From NCBI RefSeq assembly GCF_900106755.1, contig NZ_FNNN01000031.1, forward strand, positions 1 to 60,056: a stretch of 60,056 bases of DNA, in the 5' to 3' direction. The stretch is from Bacteroides faecis MAJ27. GTDB taxonomy: Bacteria; Bacteroidota; Bacteroidia; Bacteroidales; Bacteroidaceae. The notes beneath the pieces were generated by a model. It ran no database searches. It was not told where the DNA came from and saw only the letters and a program-made list of their open reading frames with translations. Made by a program: the position numbers and the translations under genes. Below are positions 7,370-15,714 of this stretch, piece by piece (positions within the stretch are counted from its first letter, which is position 1; every line of letters begins with the position of its first letter).

Positions 7370-9067
7370 TCAGAAAGTAATTTTTAGAATCTTTCCATTA
7401 TAAGCGCCTACAGAAATTTCAGTGGCTTTATAAGGTAATAAACAGATTTCCTCTTTGGCACCGGTCAATAAGTCTGTGGCCTGATACTTCTCCATTTGTG
7501 GTATCTGAAGGAAATCAAACGCATGAGAAGGTATATTGATTGCGATATCAACCAGTTGGCTGTCGAAATTGACAATAATGAACAATAACTCATTCTTATA
7601 CTTTCGCATAAAAGTATATTGCTTATGTTCATCAAAACGCCATCCGTTTTTATTGGCGTACATCAGGTCGAAGAATACTCCTTTTGCGATAGCTGTCTCT
7701 TCATTGCACAGAGTCAGCACTTTCTGATAAATGCTGTGCAAACGTTTATGCTCTTCGGTCAGCATTTTACCATCAAACTTACCGCCATTGCGCCAGCGAC
7801 GGATCGTATCCACACTCCAGTAATCAAATATCGTAGTTCGTCCGTCTCTTCCGCTGAAACCTTCGCTATCCATTCCCAGTTCTCCGAACTCCTGACCGAA
7901 ATAGATCATCATAGGATTGGTATTCATGCAGGCGGAAACTATCAGAGCAGGGATTCCTTTACGCGGATCTCCGGCGAAGAAATCAGAAGCGATACGTTGC
8001 TCGTCATGATTTTCCAGAAAGTTCAGCATTTGCTTTTCTATTCCGTTCAGACTTTGCCAACAGTGAGTGATAGAAGCTGCAGATTCATAACCGCAAGCTA
8101 CATTACGAAGTGTGTCATATAGGCCGACCTTATCATATAGATAATCAAATTTTCCACGAAACAGATAATTACGGTATTCGTTGGGATTGTAAACCTCTGC
8201 GATAAAAATAATTTCCGGATATGCTTCTTTCACTTGTGGAATAGCCCATTCCCAAAATTCTACAGGAACCATTTCCGCCATATCACAACGGAAACCGTCA
8301 ATACCTTTTGAGGCCCAGAATAAGAGAATGTCCAGCATCTTTATCCACGTATCCGGAGTTGGCGAGAAGTGGCATGTACCACCATTCAGATAATCCACCC
8401 CATAGTTCAGCTTGATGGTTTCGTACCAGTCGTTAATATTCGGAGTAGCGTCAAAACGATTGTTTCCTGTTGCTTTGGCCGGATATTCGTGGTAGGGTTC
8501 TGCTGCACCCTCTTTCATGTCAAACTGGGCACGCAATTCGGCCTGCGGTATGTAGTAGAAATTATTGTATGGGCTGAAGGAGTAATTTGGATCATCGTTT
8601 GCTCCCAGTTCGGTAGTGCCGTCCGGTTGTGCATCCGAGTGATATTGGCGTGCTACATGGTTGGGCACAAAATCTATAATGACTTTCAGTCCTGAACGGT
8701 GTGTCCGATGTACCAGATTCTCAAATTCCTTCATTCGCCCTGGAACATCGTTTGCTAAATCCGGATCTACGTCATAATAATCTTTGATAGCGTAGGGAGA
8801 CCCCGCTTTACCTTTTACAATAGCAGGGTGGTCGGGACTTATGTTGTAACGGCGGTAGTCTGTTTGTGTAGCATGTTCGATAATGCCTGTATACCAAATA
8901 TGGGTAGCACCCAACTTTTTGATTTCTCCAAGTGCTTTGAGCGTGAAATCAGCCATTTTGCCACATCCGTTGGCGGTAATGTCTCCATTGTAGACACAAT
9001 GATTGTTATTGTTTCCAAACAGGCGTGTAAACACCTGATAGATAATCATTTTGTTTTCGTTGTTCAT
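7370..9067 (-). CDS. Intracellular alpha-amylase family protein, GH13
   Basis: The 565-residue protein has no signal peptide and is therefore cytoplasmic. GH13 regions are visible: VIIDFVPNHVAR near 127-138, GIDGFRCDMAEM near 253-264 (nucleophile Asp), IIFIAEVYNPNEY near 283-295 (acid Glu), and FLENHDEQR near 351-359 (His-Asp). The C-terminal domain (about 470-565) is an all-beta domain. The likely role is to hydrolyse or transfer alpha-1,4 glucans such as glycogen or imported maltodextrins. It probably works with the branching enzyme encoded next door on the opposite strand. The exact specificity cannot be read. Confidence 0.85.
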   Translation of the reverse strand: MNNENKMIIYQVFTRLFGNNNNHCVYNGDITANGCGKMADFTLKALGEIKKLGATHIWYTGIIEHATQTDYRRYNISPDHPAIVKGKAGSPYAIKDYYDVDPDLANDVPGRMKEFENLVHRTHRSGLKVIIDFVPNHVARQYHSDAQPDGTTELGANDDPNYSFSPYNNFYYIPQAELRAQFDMKEGAAEPYHEYPAKATGNNRFDATPNINDWYETIKLNYGVDYLNGGTCHFSPTPDTWIKMLDILLFWASKGIDGFRCDMAEMVPVEFWEWAIPQVKEAYPEIIFIAEVYNPNEYRNYLFRGKFDYLYDKVGLYDTLRNVACGYESAASITHCWQSLNGIEKQMLNFLENHDEQRIASDFFAGDPRKGIPALIVSACMNTNPMMIYFGQEFGELGMDSEGFSGRDGRTTIFDYWSVDTIRRWRNGGKFDGKMLTEEHKRLHSIYQKVLTLCNEETAIAKGVFFDLMYANKNGWRFDEHKQYTFMRKYKNELLFIIVNFDSQLVDIAINIPSHAFDFLQIPQMEKYQATDLLTGAKEEICLLPYKATEISVGAYNGKILKITF

Positions 9068-9116
9068 ATAGAGTAGATTTTATTTCATATCATAAATGTT
9101 TTCTAGAAAAAGGTAG

Positions 9117-9923
9117 TTATTTCCATATCTTCCCTTTTTCCGCCAGCGTCTGGTCGATCAGATCATTGGCTATTTTGTACCCTTGCTCAAAGATTTCCTC
9201 GGCTTTTTCCAACTCTGTATTGCTATATCCATAGAGATTGTAGGGTTCGATCAGCAAGTCACATTTTTCTCTTTCGGGGAAAGTATTGGCACGAAACATG
9301 AAATGGAATGAACGCATGGCAATGCTTACAATATTCATTTTATAGTCTTGTGCCATGATGGGACTTACATTGACAGCTACAACCTTGTCGCATATTCTGC
9401 GAAGGGTGGAAACCGGAAGATTCATCATTAATCCGCCATCTACGTAATTTGTCCCGTCGATGTTGACGGGAGCAAACATGACAGGCATACAGCAGGAGGC
9501 GGCAACACGTTCGGCTATAGAGCCACGGTGAAAATGAACCATACGTCCGTGGTCAAGATCGGTAGCCGTGATTATCATAGGAAGTTGTAACTCTTCCAGA
9601 TTCTTGGCTTTCAGGTTAGTATGGAGGAAATCAATAAATTCACAGAGATCGAATAATCCCTTCTTGGGAATGACTAGCTTTGTCAAGTCCTGAAACTTAT
9701 GACCGGAGAAGTAATCAAGCACTTTGTGAGGTTCATTTCCGTCGGCATAAAAAACTCCGGCAAGTGCACCGGCACTTACACCGGAGATAATATCCGGTTT
9801 GATGTCATGCTCCAGCAGAGCCTGCATCACCCCCAAATGTGCAAATCCTTTAATAAACCCTCCGCTTAAAGCATAGCCTATCTGATATTTATGACTATTC
9901 CAGTTATTAGTGAATACCTCCAT
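9117..9923 (-). CDS. Patatin-like phospholipase
   Basis: The 268-residue protein has the patatin catalytic features: the oxyanion loop SGGFIKGFAHLG near 20-31, the nucleophile elbow GVSAG near 48-52 and the catalytic Asp in VDGGLMMNLP near 163-172. Known members cleave acyl chains from phospholipids. There is no signal peptide, so it is intracellular or attached from the inside. It lies 90 bases after the ferredoxin-fusion gene on the same strand. It may be part of that operon or have its own promoter in the gap, which contains a CCACGAATTTAGTGAATTT word seen elsewhere in the window in similar form. Confidence 0.85.
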   Translation of the reverse strand: MEVFTNNWNSHKYQIGYALSGGFIKGFAHLGVMQALLEHDIKPDIISGVSAGALAGVFYADGNEPHKVLDYFSGHKFQDLTKLVIPKKGLFDLCEFIDFLHTNLKAKNLEELQLPMIITATDLDHGRMVHFHRGSIAERVAASCCMPVMFAPVNIDGTNYVDGGLMMNLPVSTLRRICDKVVAVNVSPIMAQDYKMNIVSIAMRSFHFMFRANTFPEREKCDLLIEPYNLYGYSNTELEKAEEIFEQGYKIANDLIDQTLAEKGKIWK

Positions 9924-10013
9924 GAATTACTTTCTTTTTTAGTTCGCCACGAATTTAGTGAATTTATTGAAAGTAGGAGGAATATAATGGATAGTTTTTT
10001 GGGTAAGACACGG

Positions 10014-11582
10014 CTAGAATCCGAAATCGTCAATCTCGACTTTATGTTCTTCTGATTCTTTGAAAGGTTTTGCTTCTTTCTGTACAGGATTGCCTTCAAT
10101 GTATACAGCGCGGAACGGACGGGCAGGACAAACGTATTCGCAGCCACCGCATCCGACACAGATCTCTGTATTGATATGAGGGATGGTCAATCCGTCTTTG
10201 TATGGTACCATAGCAATGGCTTGCGTAGGACAATGCTCGGAACATGCTCCACAACTGGTTCCGTCTGTAAGGACAATGCAATTTTCTTCTATAAAGACAA
10301 CGTATCCCATCTGAGTGAGATGTTTTTGCTCTACCGTTAATGGAGGAATAGCACCGTTAGGACAAACATCACCACATACGGTACAGTCGAAGTTACAGAA
10401 TCCTTTTTCGAAACTGACAGTCGGTTGCATTATGCCTCCTAGTCCGTATTCCATGAAAGCGGGCTTCAATACATGCGACGGGCATTTGCTGACACAAAGA
10501 TGGCAGGATGTACAATGTTGCTGAAAACGTTTCTGGCTGACAGATCCCGGAGGCGTAATCGGATTTTCTTTTTTGTATGCTGTTTTGCCTTCCATAGTCG
10601 CAATGGATTCCTGTACTTTCGAAAGAAGCTTGGGAGCTGCTCCGGCAGTGGCTAATCCGGCAAGCAGGAAACGGCGTTTGGAAGAGTCTGCTGTAGCTGA
10701 AGATTGCTCTGCTGTTGTCGAAGTTGGATTTTCTACAGCAGATGATAACTGTTGTTTCTTTAAAGCAGGGGCATAAACCAACGCTTTCTGTTTACAAGCT
10801 TCGAGGCAGTCGAAACAATCTACGCAACGGCTGTAGTCAATCGTATGCTCTTTATTATGAATACAGGCTGCCTTGCATTTGGTAGCACAGAGCCCGCAAC
10901 CATTACATTTCGCAGTATCAATGCGGACTTTAAACAAAGAATAACGGCTCAGCAGTCCCAATACTGTACCTACCGGACAGATGGTGTTGCACCACGTACG
11001 TCCGTGTTTCCATGCCAATATCATAATGACTGCAAAGGTCATTATCGCTATGAGAAGGGAAGAAAGACTTACTATCGAGGTATCTACCTGATAAAATGTG
11101 TAATTATCGAATCTGGAAAATATAGACTCCAGCAGATTGTTTCCCAGCATGTATACGGGTTTAAAGATATGTACAATGATACGTCCATAAGCACTATACG
11201 GGTCCAGTAGTCCCAATACTGCTACAAATCCGCATACGGAAGCAATAACTGTCACTCCGAGTACTGTCCATCTCAGTATATTTTTTGCAGGACTGTATTT
11301 ATATCTTTTTTTCTTTTTTCCCGTAGACTTTGAAATACGTGCTATGACATCCTGCAATATTCCCATCGGACAGATGGCGGAACAATAGATACGTCCGAAT
11401 AACAGGGTTAATGCAATCAGTACAATCAGTATGCCTATGCTGAGAGATAGCACGGCAGGGACAAACTGTATATGTGCCAACCGATGAAAGCTATTCGGCA
11501 AAATGTCCGCAAAATCGAGAAAATAAAAAGTAATCAGTGCAAAAAGGACCACTGACATTCCGATACGTATCTTTCTTAACAT
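10014..11582 (-). CDS. Membrane polyferredoxin, NapH/NapG-like fusion
   Basis: The 522-residue protein has two parts. The N-terminal part (1 to about 300) is NapH/YccM-like: about four transmembrane helices, CPMG and CPVG motifs after helices, and two 4Fe-4S motifs (CNGCGLCATKCKAAC and CVDCFDCLEACKQ). The second part begins with a Tat-like KRRFLLAGLATAGAAP near residue 303 and continues as a MauM/NapG-like ferredoxin with CTSCHLCVSKCP, CTVCGDVCP, CGACSEHCP and CVGCGGCEYVCP. It probably carries electrons from the quinone pool to an exported acceptor. It forms an operon with the DUF362 gene (6-base gap) and the ECF-S-like gene. Confidence 0.85.
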   Translation of the reverse strand: MLRKIRIGMSVVLFALITFYFLDFADILPNSFHRLAHIQFVPAVLSLSIGILIVLIALTLLFGRIYCSAICPMGILQDVIARISKSTGKKKKRYKYSPAKNILRWTVLGVTVIASVCGFVAVLGLLDPYSAYGRIIVHIFKPVYMLGNNLLESIFSRFDNYTFYQVDTSIVSLSSLLIAIMTFAVIMILAWKHGRTWCNTICPVGTVLGLLSRYSLFKVRIDTAKCNGCGLCATKCKAACIHNKEHTIDYSRCVDCFDCLEACKQKALVYAPALKKQQLSSAVENPTSTTAEQSSATADSSKRRFLLAGLATAGAAPKLLSKVQESIATMEGKTAYKKENPITPPGSVSQKRFQQHCTSCHLCVSKCPSHVLKPAFMEYGLGGIMQPTVSFEKGFCNFDCTVCGDVCPNGAIPPLTVEQKHLTQMGYVVFIEENCIVLTDGTSCGACSEHCPTQAIAMVPYKDGLTIPHINTEICVGCGGCEYVCPARPFRAVYIEGNPVQKEAKPFKESEEHKVEIDDFGF

Positions 11583-11588
11583 GGTGGC

Positions 11589-12524
11589 TTACATCTTAAT
11601 TCGCTTGACATTCAATTGGTCGATGTTCATTGTTCCTATTTTCAGTGCTTCTCCTTTGGCGAGGTGTCCTACGGTATCCAGCGGCATTTCGCGTACTTGG
11701 TTAAAGAATTTGGCTGCGGCTGTATCTACGGCAACAATATCGGGTGAGATAAACAGTCCTTTCGCCAACACCACGTCCGATTCTGAACGTCCCCGTGGCC
11801 CATTTGTTTTCATGATGCGGTAGGCGTCTACGACATTAAGTACAGCTTTCTTTTCCAGTGTACAGATATCTGCGATACATTGCTGCAAGTCGTTTTGATG
11901 GAAAAATCCCCGGTCCCAGACGATACCCATGTGATTTTTCATGGAGATAGTCAGGTTGGCACCTCCATGATTTTTCAGGATGGGGACATTAATCCACACA
12001 TCACAATTCAAGATGGCTTCATGTACCTTCGCTTTCTTCATTTTTTGTCCTTTTGGCAAATCAATAGGTTTGTAGTAAGATTCCAGATGAGCCGGCATCA
12101 CTTTGGCTCCGGCTTCTTTTGCCGCAGCTTCGATACCACTGTTTTTATAGCATTTTTGCCAGTCGTCGCAGGTATGGTCGAATACGGTGACCTCTTTGGC
12201 TCCGGCAGCAAAGCATTGCTTGATGATTTCCGTGATTAGTTTAGGATTGGTGTTTCCCGCCAGTTCGGGCACTTTATCCCATCCGATATTAGGCTTCACT
12301 ACTACTTTCTGCCCAGGCTTGATGAATTGTTTCATGCCACCCAGTTCGCTGATGGCACGACGGAACATAACTTCCGGTTCACCGCCCATAACGGCTACCA
12401 GATCCGGCTTGTCACCATTGGCTTTATTAATTGTCTGAGTCAGTATTTCCATCGCCTCTGAACGCTGTATAGTCATGGCGGCACCAGTAATAGCTACTGT
12501 TTTAAAAAAATCCCTTCTGTCCAT
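11589..12524 (-). CDS. Tat-exported DUF362 protein
   Basis: The 311-residue protein begins with a twin-arginine signal (MDRRDFFKTVAITGAAM), so it is folded and probably loaded with a cofactor before export. The DUF362 body shows VVVKPNIGWD near 73-82, VTVFDHTCDDW near 117 and ILKNHGGANLTISMKNHMG near 182-200. In other bacteria DUF362 domains often occur with ferredoxins. Here it sits 6 bases before the polyferredoxin gene and 14 bases after the ECF-S-like gene, which suggests a shared redox or uptake task. The reaction is unknown. Confidence 0.8.
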   Translation of the reverse strand: MDRRDFFKTVAITGAAMTIQRSEAMEILTQTINKANGDKPDLVAVMGGEPEVMFRRAISELGGMKQFIKPGQKVVVKPNIGWDKVPELAGNTNPKLITEIIKQCFAAGAKEVTVFDHTCDDWQKCYKNSGIEAAAKEAGAKVMPAHLESYYKPIDLPKGQKMKKAKVHEAILNCDVWINVPILKNHGGANLTISMKNHMGIVWDRGFFHQNDLQQCIADICTLEKKAVLNVVDAYRIMKTNGPRGRSESDVVLAKGLFISPDIVAVDTAAAKFFNQVREMPLDTVGHLAKGEALKIGTMNIDQLNVKRIKM

Positions 12525-12538
12525 CTTTCTTTTTTAGT

Positions 12539-13060
12539 TTAGAGTTTTGCAATTGCTTTTAGCAGGGCGTAGCCGCCAAACCATTGAATAAGTATGCCCG
12601 GAATGCCGATACGAAAGTCTTGTACTGCGATATAGAAATCTCCTTCAATCATCCACTCAAAGGCTGTTCCGATCAGTTGATAAGAAAGCACTACTCCAAG
12701 AATAGCTAATAAAGATACAGATTTTACACGGTGTGCTGCAAGGGCGGAGGCACCGGCAAGTAAAGTTGATTTTATCAGTATAATTGGGAGAACGGCTTCG
12801 GATGGCATGTCAAACAATAAATGATTAATGACGGGCGAAAGGATGGCTGTCAGTAAGCCTACCCGAAAGCCATATTTATAAGCGGCGATTAGGGTAAAGA
12901 AGTAAATCGGTAATAAAGTCGGTCCACCATAAGGTACGAGGTGGCACAGTTGTGGAAGTGCGATGTTGCCTGCTACAAATAACAGGGTGAACAGATAAGT
13001 TTTCACATTGCTGTAATTCAGCGAATAGAGTTTGGCTTTGGCAGATGTTTCCATTTTCAT
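12539..13060 (-). CDS. ECF-transporter S-component-like membrane protein
   Basis: The 173-residue integral membrane protein has five or six hydrophobic helices. The N-terminal region contains PYGGPTLLPIYFFTLIAAYKYG and GLLTAILSPVINHLLF, a pattern typical of substrate-binding S components of energy-coupling-factor transporters (five to six helices, 150-200 residues). The ligand cannot be identified and no ECF ATPase or T component is nearby. It is the first gene of the operon with DUF362 and the polyferredoxin. An alternative start at M3 is possible. Other small membrane proteins could look similar, so the family call is moderate. Confidence 0.6.
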   Translation of the reverse strand: MKMETSAKAKLYSLNYSNVKTYLFTLLFVAGNIALPQLCHLVPYGGPTLLPIYFFTLIAAYKYGFRVGLLTAILSPVINHLLFDMPSEAVLPIILIKSTLLAGASALAAHRVKSVSLLAILGVVLSYQLIGTAFEWMIEGDFYIAVQDFRIGIPGILIQWFGGYALLKAIAKL

Positions 13061-13179
13061 TGATGACTTTAATGTTTAGATGATAATATCTTAAAGATTA
13101 GACTATTCTATTTCGGAAAAGTTTAATCTGCATTAGATGATTTTGTAATTCATAGTCCCACCGGGAGTTTTGATGTTTA

Positions 13180-13187
13180 CAAAAATA
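13180..13187 (-). promoter_or_regulatory. -7 box of the ECF-S / DUF362 / ferredoxin operon
   Basis: On the minus strand the box reads TATTTTTG. It predicts a 5' leader of about 110 bases before ATG 13060. I find no known riboswitch in that leader. The palindrome array at 13321-13377 lies about 130-190 bp upstream of this box. Confidence 0.5.
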
Positions 13188-13320
13188 ATGTTATTTTTTG
13201 ATGATACGTACAATTTTATTATTTTTTGTTTTTTATGTTTGGAAAAATGGATGAGAACATAGTAAACTTCTTTCTGGCTTTATGAAAAAAATGTATGTTT
13301 TATGAATAAACGATGATTGC

Positions 13321-13377
13321 GTTTATAATAAATTCCGTGATAGTTTATTATAAACGGTATCCAAGTTTATTATAAAC
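13321..13377. repeat. Three 13-bp palindromes at exact 22-bp period
   Basis: GTTTATAATAAAT (13321-13333), GTTTATTATAAAC (13343-13355) and GTTTATTATAAAC (13365-13377) start 22 bp apart. Each is a near-perfect palindrome, so the same face of the helix is presented every two turns. The array lies in the 584-base gap between the ECF-S operon start and the PPK2 terminator. It looks like an operator array for a dimeric DNA-binding protein, but the protein is unknown. Confidence 0.85.
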
Positions 13378-13420
13378 TCTATTTTCCTGTTTTTGGCTAT
13401 TTAAACGACTTTTTTACAAC

Positions 13421-13458
13421 AAAAAAGGCTGCAACTTCACATGGAAGCTGTAGCCTTT
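13421..13458 (-). terminator. Terminator of the PPK2 gene
   Basis: A 15-base stem (13424-13438 with 13444-13458, two imperfect positions) is followed on the minus strand by a T run (complement of 13421-13426). It lies about 190 bases beyond the PPK2 stop. Confidence 0.75.
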
Positions 13459-13644
13459 ATTTTATAGGTTGATAGTATTTAACTCGATTTATATCCGCAA
13501 ATGGAGCTGTTTTGTTGTCATATTATACTTGTTTTGGTTAAGAGTTCATTGCTTCTGCTTACAAATATACAACATTAAAAGGCGTTTGTCAAGTCCCGGA
13601 AGCAATAACCCGTTAAAACTGGAAAAGACAGTGCATGATGCGAT

Positions 13645-14532
13645 CTAGAAATTAATATCGGATACACTCTTTTTGCATTCTTCAAGTTTTTCTAATTCTT
13701 CTTTAGATAACTGCGGATAATGTAAATCGAGTGCTTCCATACGTGTACAGATAATGCGCCCGACTGCATATCGCATGAACCACTTATTATCGGCAGGGAT
13801 TACATACCATGGAGCGATTTCTGTAGATGTTTCCGTTAGTACATCCGAATAAGCTTTCATATAGTGATTCCAGTATTGTCGTTCTTTGATATCGGCAGAG
13901 GAAAACTTCCAGTTTTTCGATTCATCGTTCAGTCTTTCCAGAAATCTTTTTTTCTGTTCTTCTTTTGAAACGTTGAGGAAGAATTTGATAATGACTGTTC
14001 CGTTTTCTGTCAGATAGCGTTCGAAATCATTAATTTGTCGGTAACGGTGTTGCCAGAAGTCAGAATCAATGTCTTCTGTTTTTGTGATATTAGGCAGCTT
14101 ATTGGATAATACGATTTCGGGATGTACTTTGGCTATTAGTACATCTTCATAATGCGAACGATTAAAAATTCCGATTCGTCCCCGTTCGGGTAATGAACGG
14201 TTGATTCTCCAAAGATAATCGTGGTCCAGTTCCTCGGCAGAAGGTTGTTTGAAGGAATATACCTGGCATCCCTGTGGATTAATCCCGGACATTACATGTT
14301 TAATTGTACCATCTTTGCCGGCAGCATCCATCGCCTGAAAAATGACCAAAATAGAGTAGCAGTCTTGCGCATATAGCATACTCTGCAATTCAGATAGTCT
14401 TTCGATATCTTTGCCCAATTGCTCTTTGGCATCTTGTTTAGACATATCAGTTGTAAAGGAGGGATTGAAATCAGAGACGTGATGCTCTTTGCCCGGCTTA
14501 GCTATAAGCTCTTTTAAAATTTCCTTTTTCAT
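13645..14532 (-). CDS. ppk2: Polyphosphate kinase 2 family protein
   Basis: The 295-residue cytoplasmic enzyme of the PPK2 superfamily moves phosphate between polyphosphate and nucleotides (AMP, ADP or GDP depending on class). Seen are the Walker A region FQAMDAAGKDGTIKHVMSG near 64-82, the lid arginines RSLPERGRIGIFNRSHYEDV near 112-131 with the Walker B region, and the PPK2 signature FFLNVSKEEQKKRF near 181. A single PPK2 domain of this length without an N-terminal extension fits the class III type, but class cannot be fixed by eye. It stands alone. Its 3' terminator is at 13421-13458. Confidence 0.9.
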   Translation of the reverse strand: MKKEILKELIAKPGKEHHVSDFNPSFTTDMSKQDAKEQLGKDIERLSELQSMLYAQDCYSILVIFQAMDAAGKDGTIKHVMSGINPQGCQVYSFKQPSAEELDHDYLWRINRSLPERGRIGIFNRSHYEDVLIAKVHPEIVLSNKLPNITKTEDIDSDFWQHRYRQINDFERYLTENGTVIIKFFLNVSKEEQKKRFLERLNDESKNWKFSSADIKERQYWNHYMKAYSDVLTETSTEIAPWYVIPADNKWFMRYAVGRIICTRMEALDLHYPQLSKEELEKLEECKKSVSDINF

Positions 14533-14795
14533 TGTTATAAAATTAGGTATTTATTTATATAACACTGTGATAAGGAAATCAGTTCTTGTAAAATTGTGGT
14601 TATTGATTCACTTTTCCACAATATGTATCATCAAATTCTACATAATTCCACACTATTGTTGATGATAAAGATTTCTATATGCCTGAATATCAGTTGTATA
14701 TCATTTTGTGCATTTCTGGCATCCGCTTTGCAACTTATTGAGTATAAGAGAGAATAAAACAATAACTCAATTATTCACACTAAAAAATTACGATT

Positions 14796-15110
14796 ATGAA
14801 AAAGGTATTAGTAGCAGTAGCATTGGTAATGGGATTAGGTAGCTCTGTAGCATTTGCACAGGAAGTAAGTAACACTCCGGTTGTGGAGAATCAGACTCAG
14901 GCTCCACAAGATGAATACACAAAAGTTGAAGTGAAAGACTTGCCGGAAGCAGTGGCGCAAGCAATAGCTAAGAGCTATGAAGGTGCTACCATCAAGGAAG
15001 CGTATGTTGCCGAAAAAGAGACTGGCAAGGTTTATAAAGTAATTCTTACTACAAAAGACGCCCAGGAAGTAACCGTACTTCTGAATGAAAAAGGCGAAGA
15101 AGTGAAGTAA
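14796..15110 (+). CDS. Small secreted PepSY-like protein
   Basis: The 104-residue protein has a clear signal peptide (MKKVLVAVALVMGLGSSVAFA) cleaved near residue 21-22. The mature part is one PepSY-like unit: LPEAVAQAIAKSYEGATIKEAYVAEKE..KVYKVILTT...EVTVLLNEKGEEVK. It acts in the periplasm or at the cell surface; its function is unknown. Proteins of this type are often stress-induced or highly expressed in Bacteroides, which is inference here. It is monocistronic and ends at a strong terminator. Confidence 0.8.
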   Translation: MKKVLVAVALVMGLGSSVAFAQEVSNTPVVENQTQAPQDEYTKVEVKDLPEAVAQAIAKSYEGATIKEAYVAEKETGKVYKVILTTKDAQEVTVLLNEKGEEVK

Positions 15111-15141
15111 TTAAGTAAGACTTCGAAAGTAATAACTCATG

Positions 15142-15180
15142 GAGATATCCCGGTTCGTGATGAATCGGGATATCTCGTTT
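15142..15180 (+). terminator. Rho-independent terminator
   Basis: Perfect 11-bp stem GAGATATCCCG (15142-15152) with CGGGATATCTC (15166-15176), extended by three inner pairs including a G-U, then GTTT. Confidence 0.75.
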
Positions 15181-15259
15181 ATGTAAGATGTATAAACATA
15201 AGTATGCACAAAAAAGAGAGAAAACAACGAGTATTGAGAGGAGTCAATCCTTTTTGTTT

Positions 15260-15267
15260 TACCTTTG
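15260..15267 (+). promoter_or_regulatory. -7 box upstream of the broken ddl gene
   Basis: TACCTTTG lies 25 bases before ATG 15293. The promoter survives although the gene is broken. Confidence 0.55.
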
Positions 15268-15292
15268 CTGTCCATCATTAAACACATAATTT

Positions 15293-15555
15293 ATGAAACT
15301 AAAAGTTGCCGTTATATTTGGAGGAAAATCCGCTGAACATGAAGTCTCGTTGAGGTCAGCTACTAACATCTTTAATGCTGTCGACAGAGCCAGACTTATT
15401 CCTTTACTCATTGGAGTCGATAAAAATGGTGTCTGGCATTATATCCGAAGCTTTGGGAAGTAAGTGGAATTTCCTATAAAGACCTGATCACAGAACTTAT
15501 TACTTTGTCTTTACTGAGAGATAATCGGGATTCGGAACTATTGACCGAAGGTTAA
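15293..15555 (+). pseudogene. ddl: D-alanine--D-alanine ligase remnant with internal deletion
   Basis: The first 50 codons from ATG 15293 read as the N-terminus of a DdlA-type ligase (VAVIFGGKSAEHEVSLRSA, then PLLIGVDKNGVWHY). The frame then runs into TAA at 15461. In the next frame, from about 15442, comes YPKLWEVSGISYKDLITELI and onward to TAA 15553-15555, which matches the C-terminal end of DdlA-type proteins (YPKLW..SGL.YTDLI..LI). So the central ATP-grasp part of a roughly 370-residue enzyme is missing and the ends are joined out of frame near 15440-15444, where both sides share TAT. The enzyme cannot work. A functional ddl must lie elsewhere because the activity is essential for peptidoglycan. 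Confidence 0.85.
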
Positions 15556-15577
15556 TAGGAAAATGAAACAGGTAATG

Positions 15578-15672
15578 CAAGGCTGATCGAAAGGTCCGGG
15601 GAGTCATTCTTCTCTTTGTCACATCGTTGTCAGAGGGAGAATAACCGGAAAGGCACTTTTTGATCAGCCTTG
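15578..15672. repeat. 95-base nested inverted repeat
   Basis: The outer arms CAAGGCTGATC (15578-15588) and GATCAGCCTTG (15662-15672) are perfect. Inside them CCGG pairs with CCGG (15596-15599, 15645-15648), and ATTCTTCTCT pairs imperfectly with AGAGGGAGAAT. The whole segment can fold as one long interrupted stem. It lies between the broken ddl and the GNAT gene. Confidence 0.65.
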
Positions 15673-15714
15673 ACTTATTTATATGTGGTTAGTGGCCGAT
15701 AACAAGACAAAGGG

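Noticed and set aside
13061..13173. Riboswitch in the leader of the ECF-S-like gene
   Set aside because: The leader is about 110 bases and an ECF gene often has a riboswitch, but I can find none of the conserved cores I know (TPP, cobalamin, FMN, preQ1), and the possible stems are weak.
13321..13377. Palindrome array as a CRISPR array
   Set aside because: The repeats are only 13 bp and the spacers 9 bp, far too short. No cas gene is in the window. The same holds for the arrays at 32992 and 41833.
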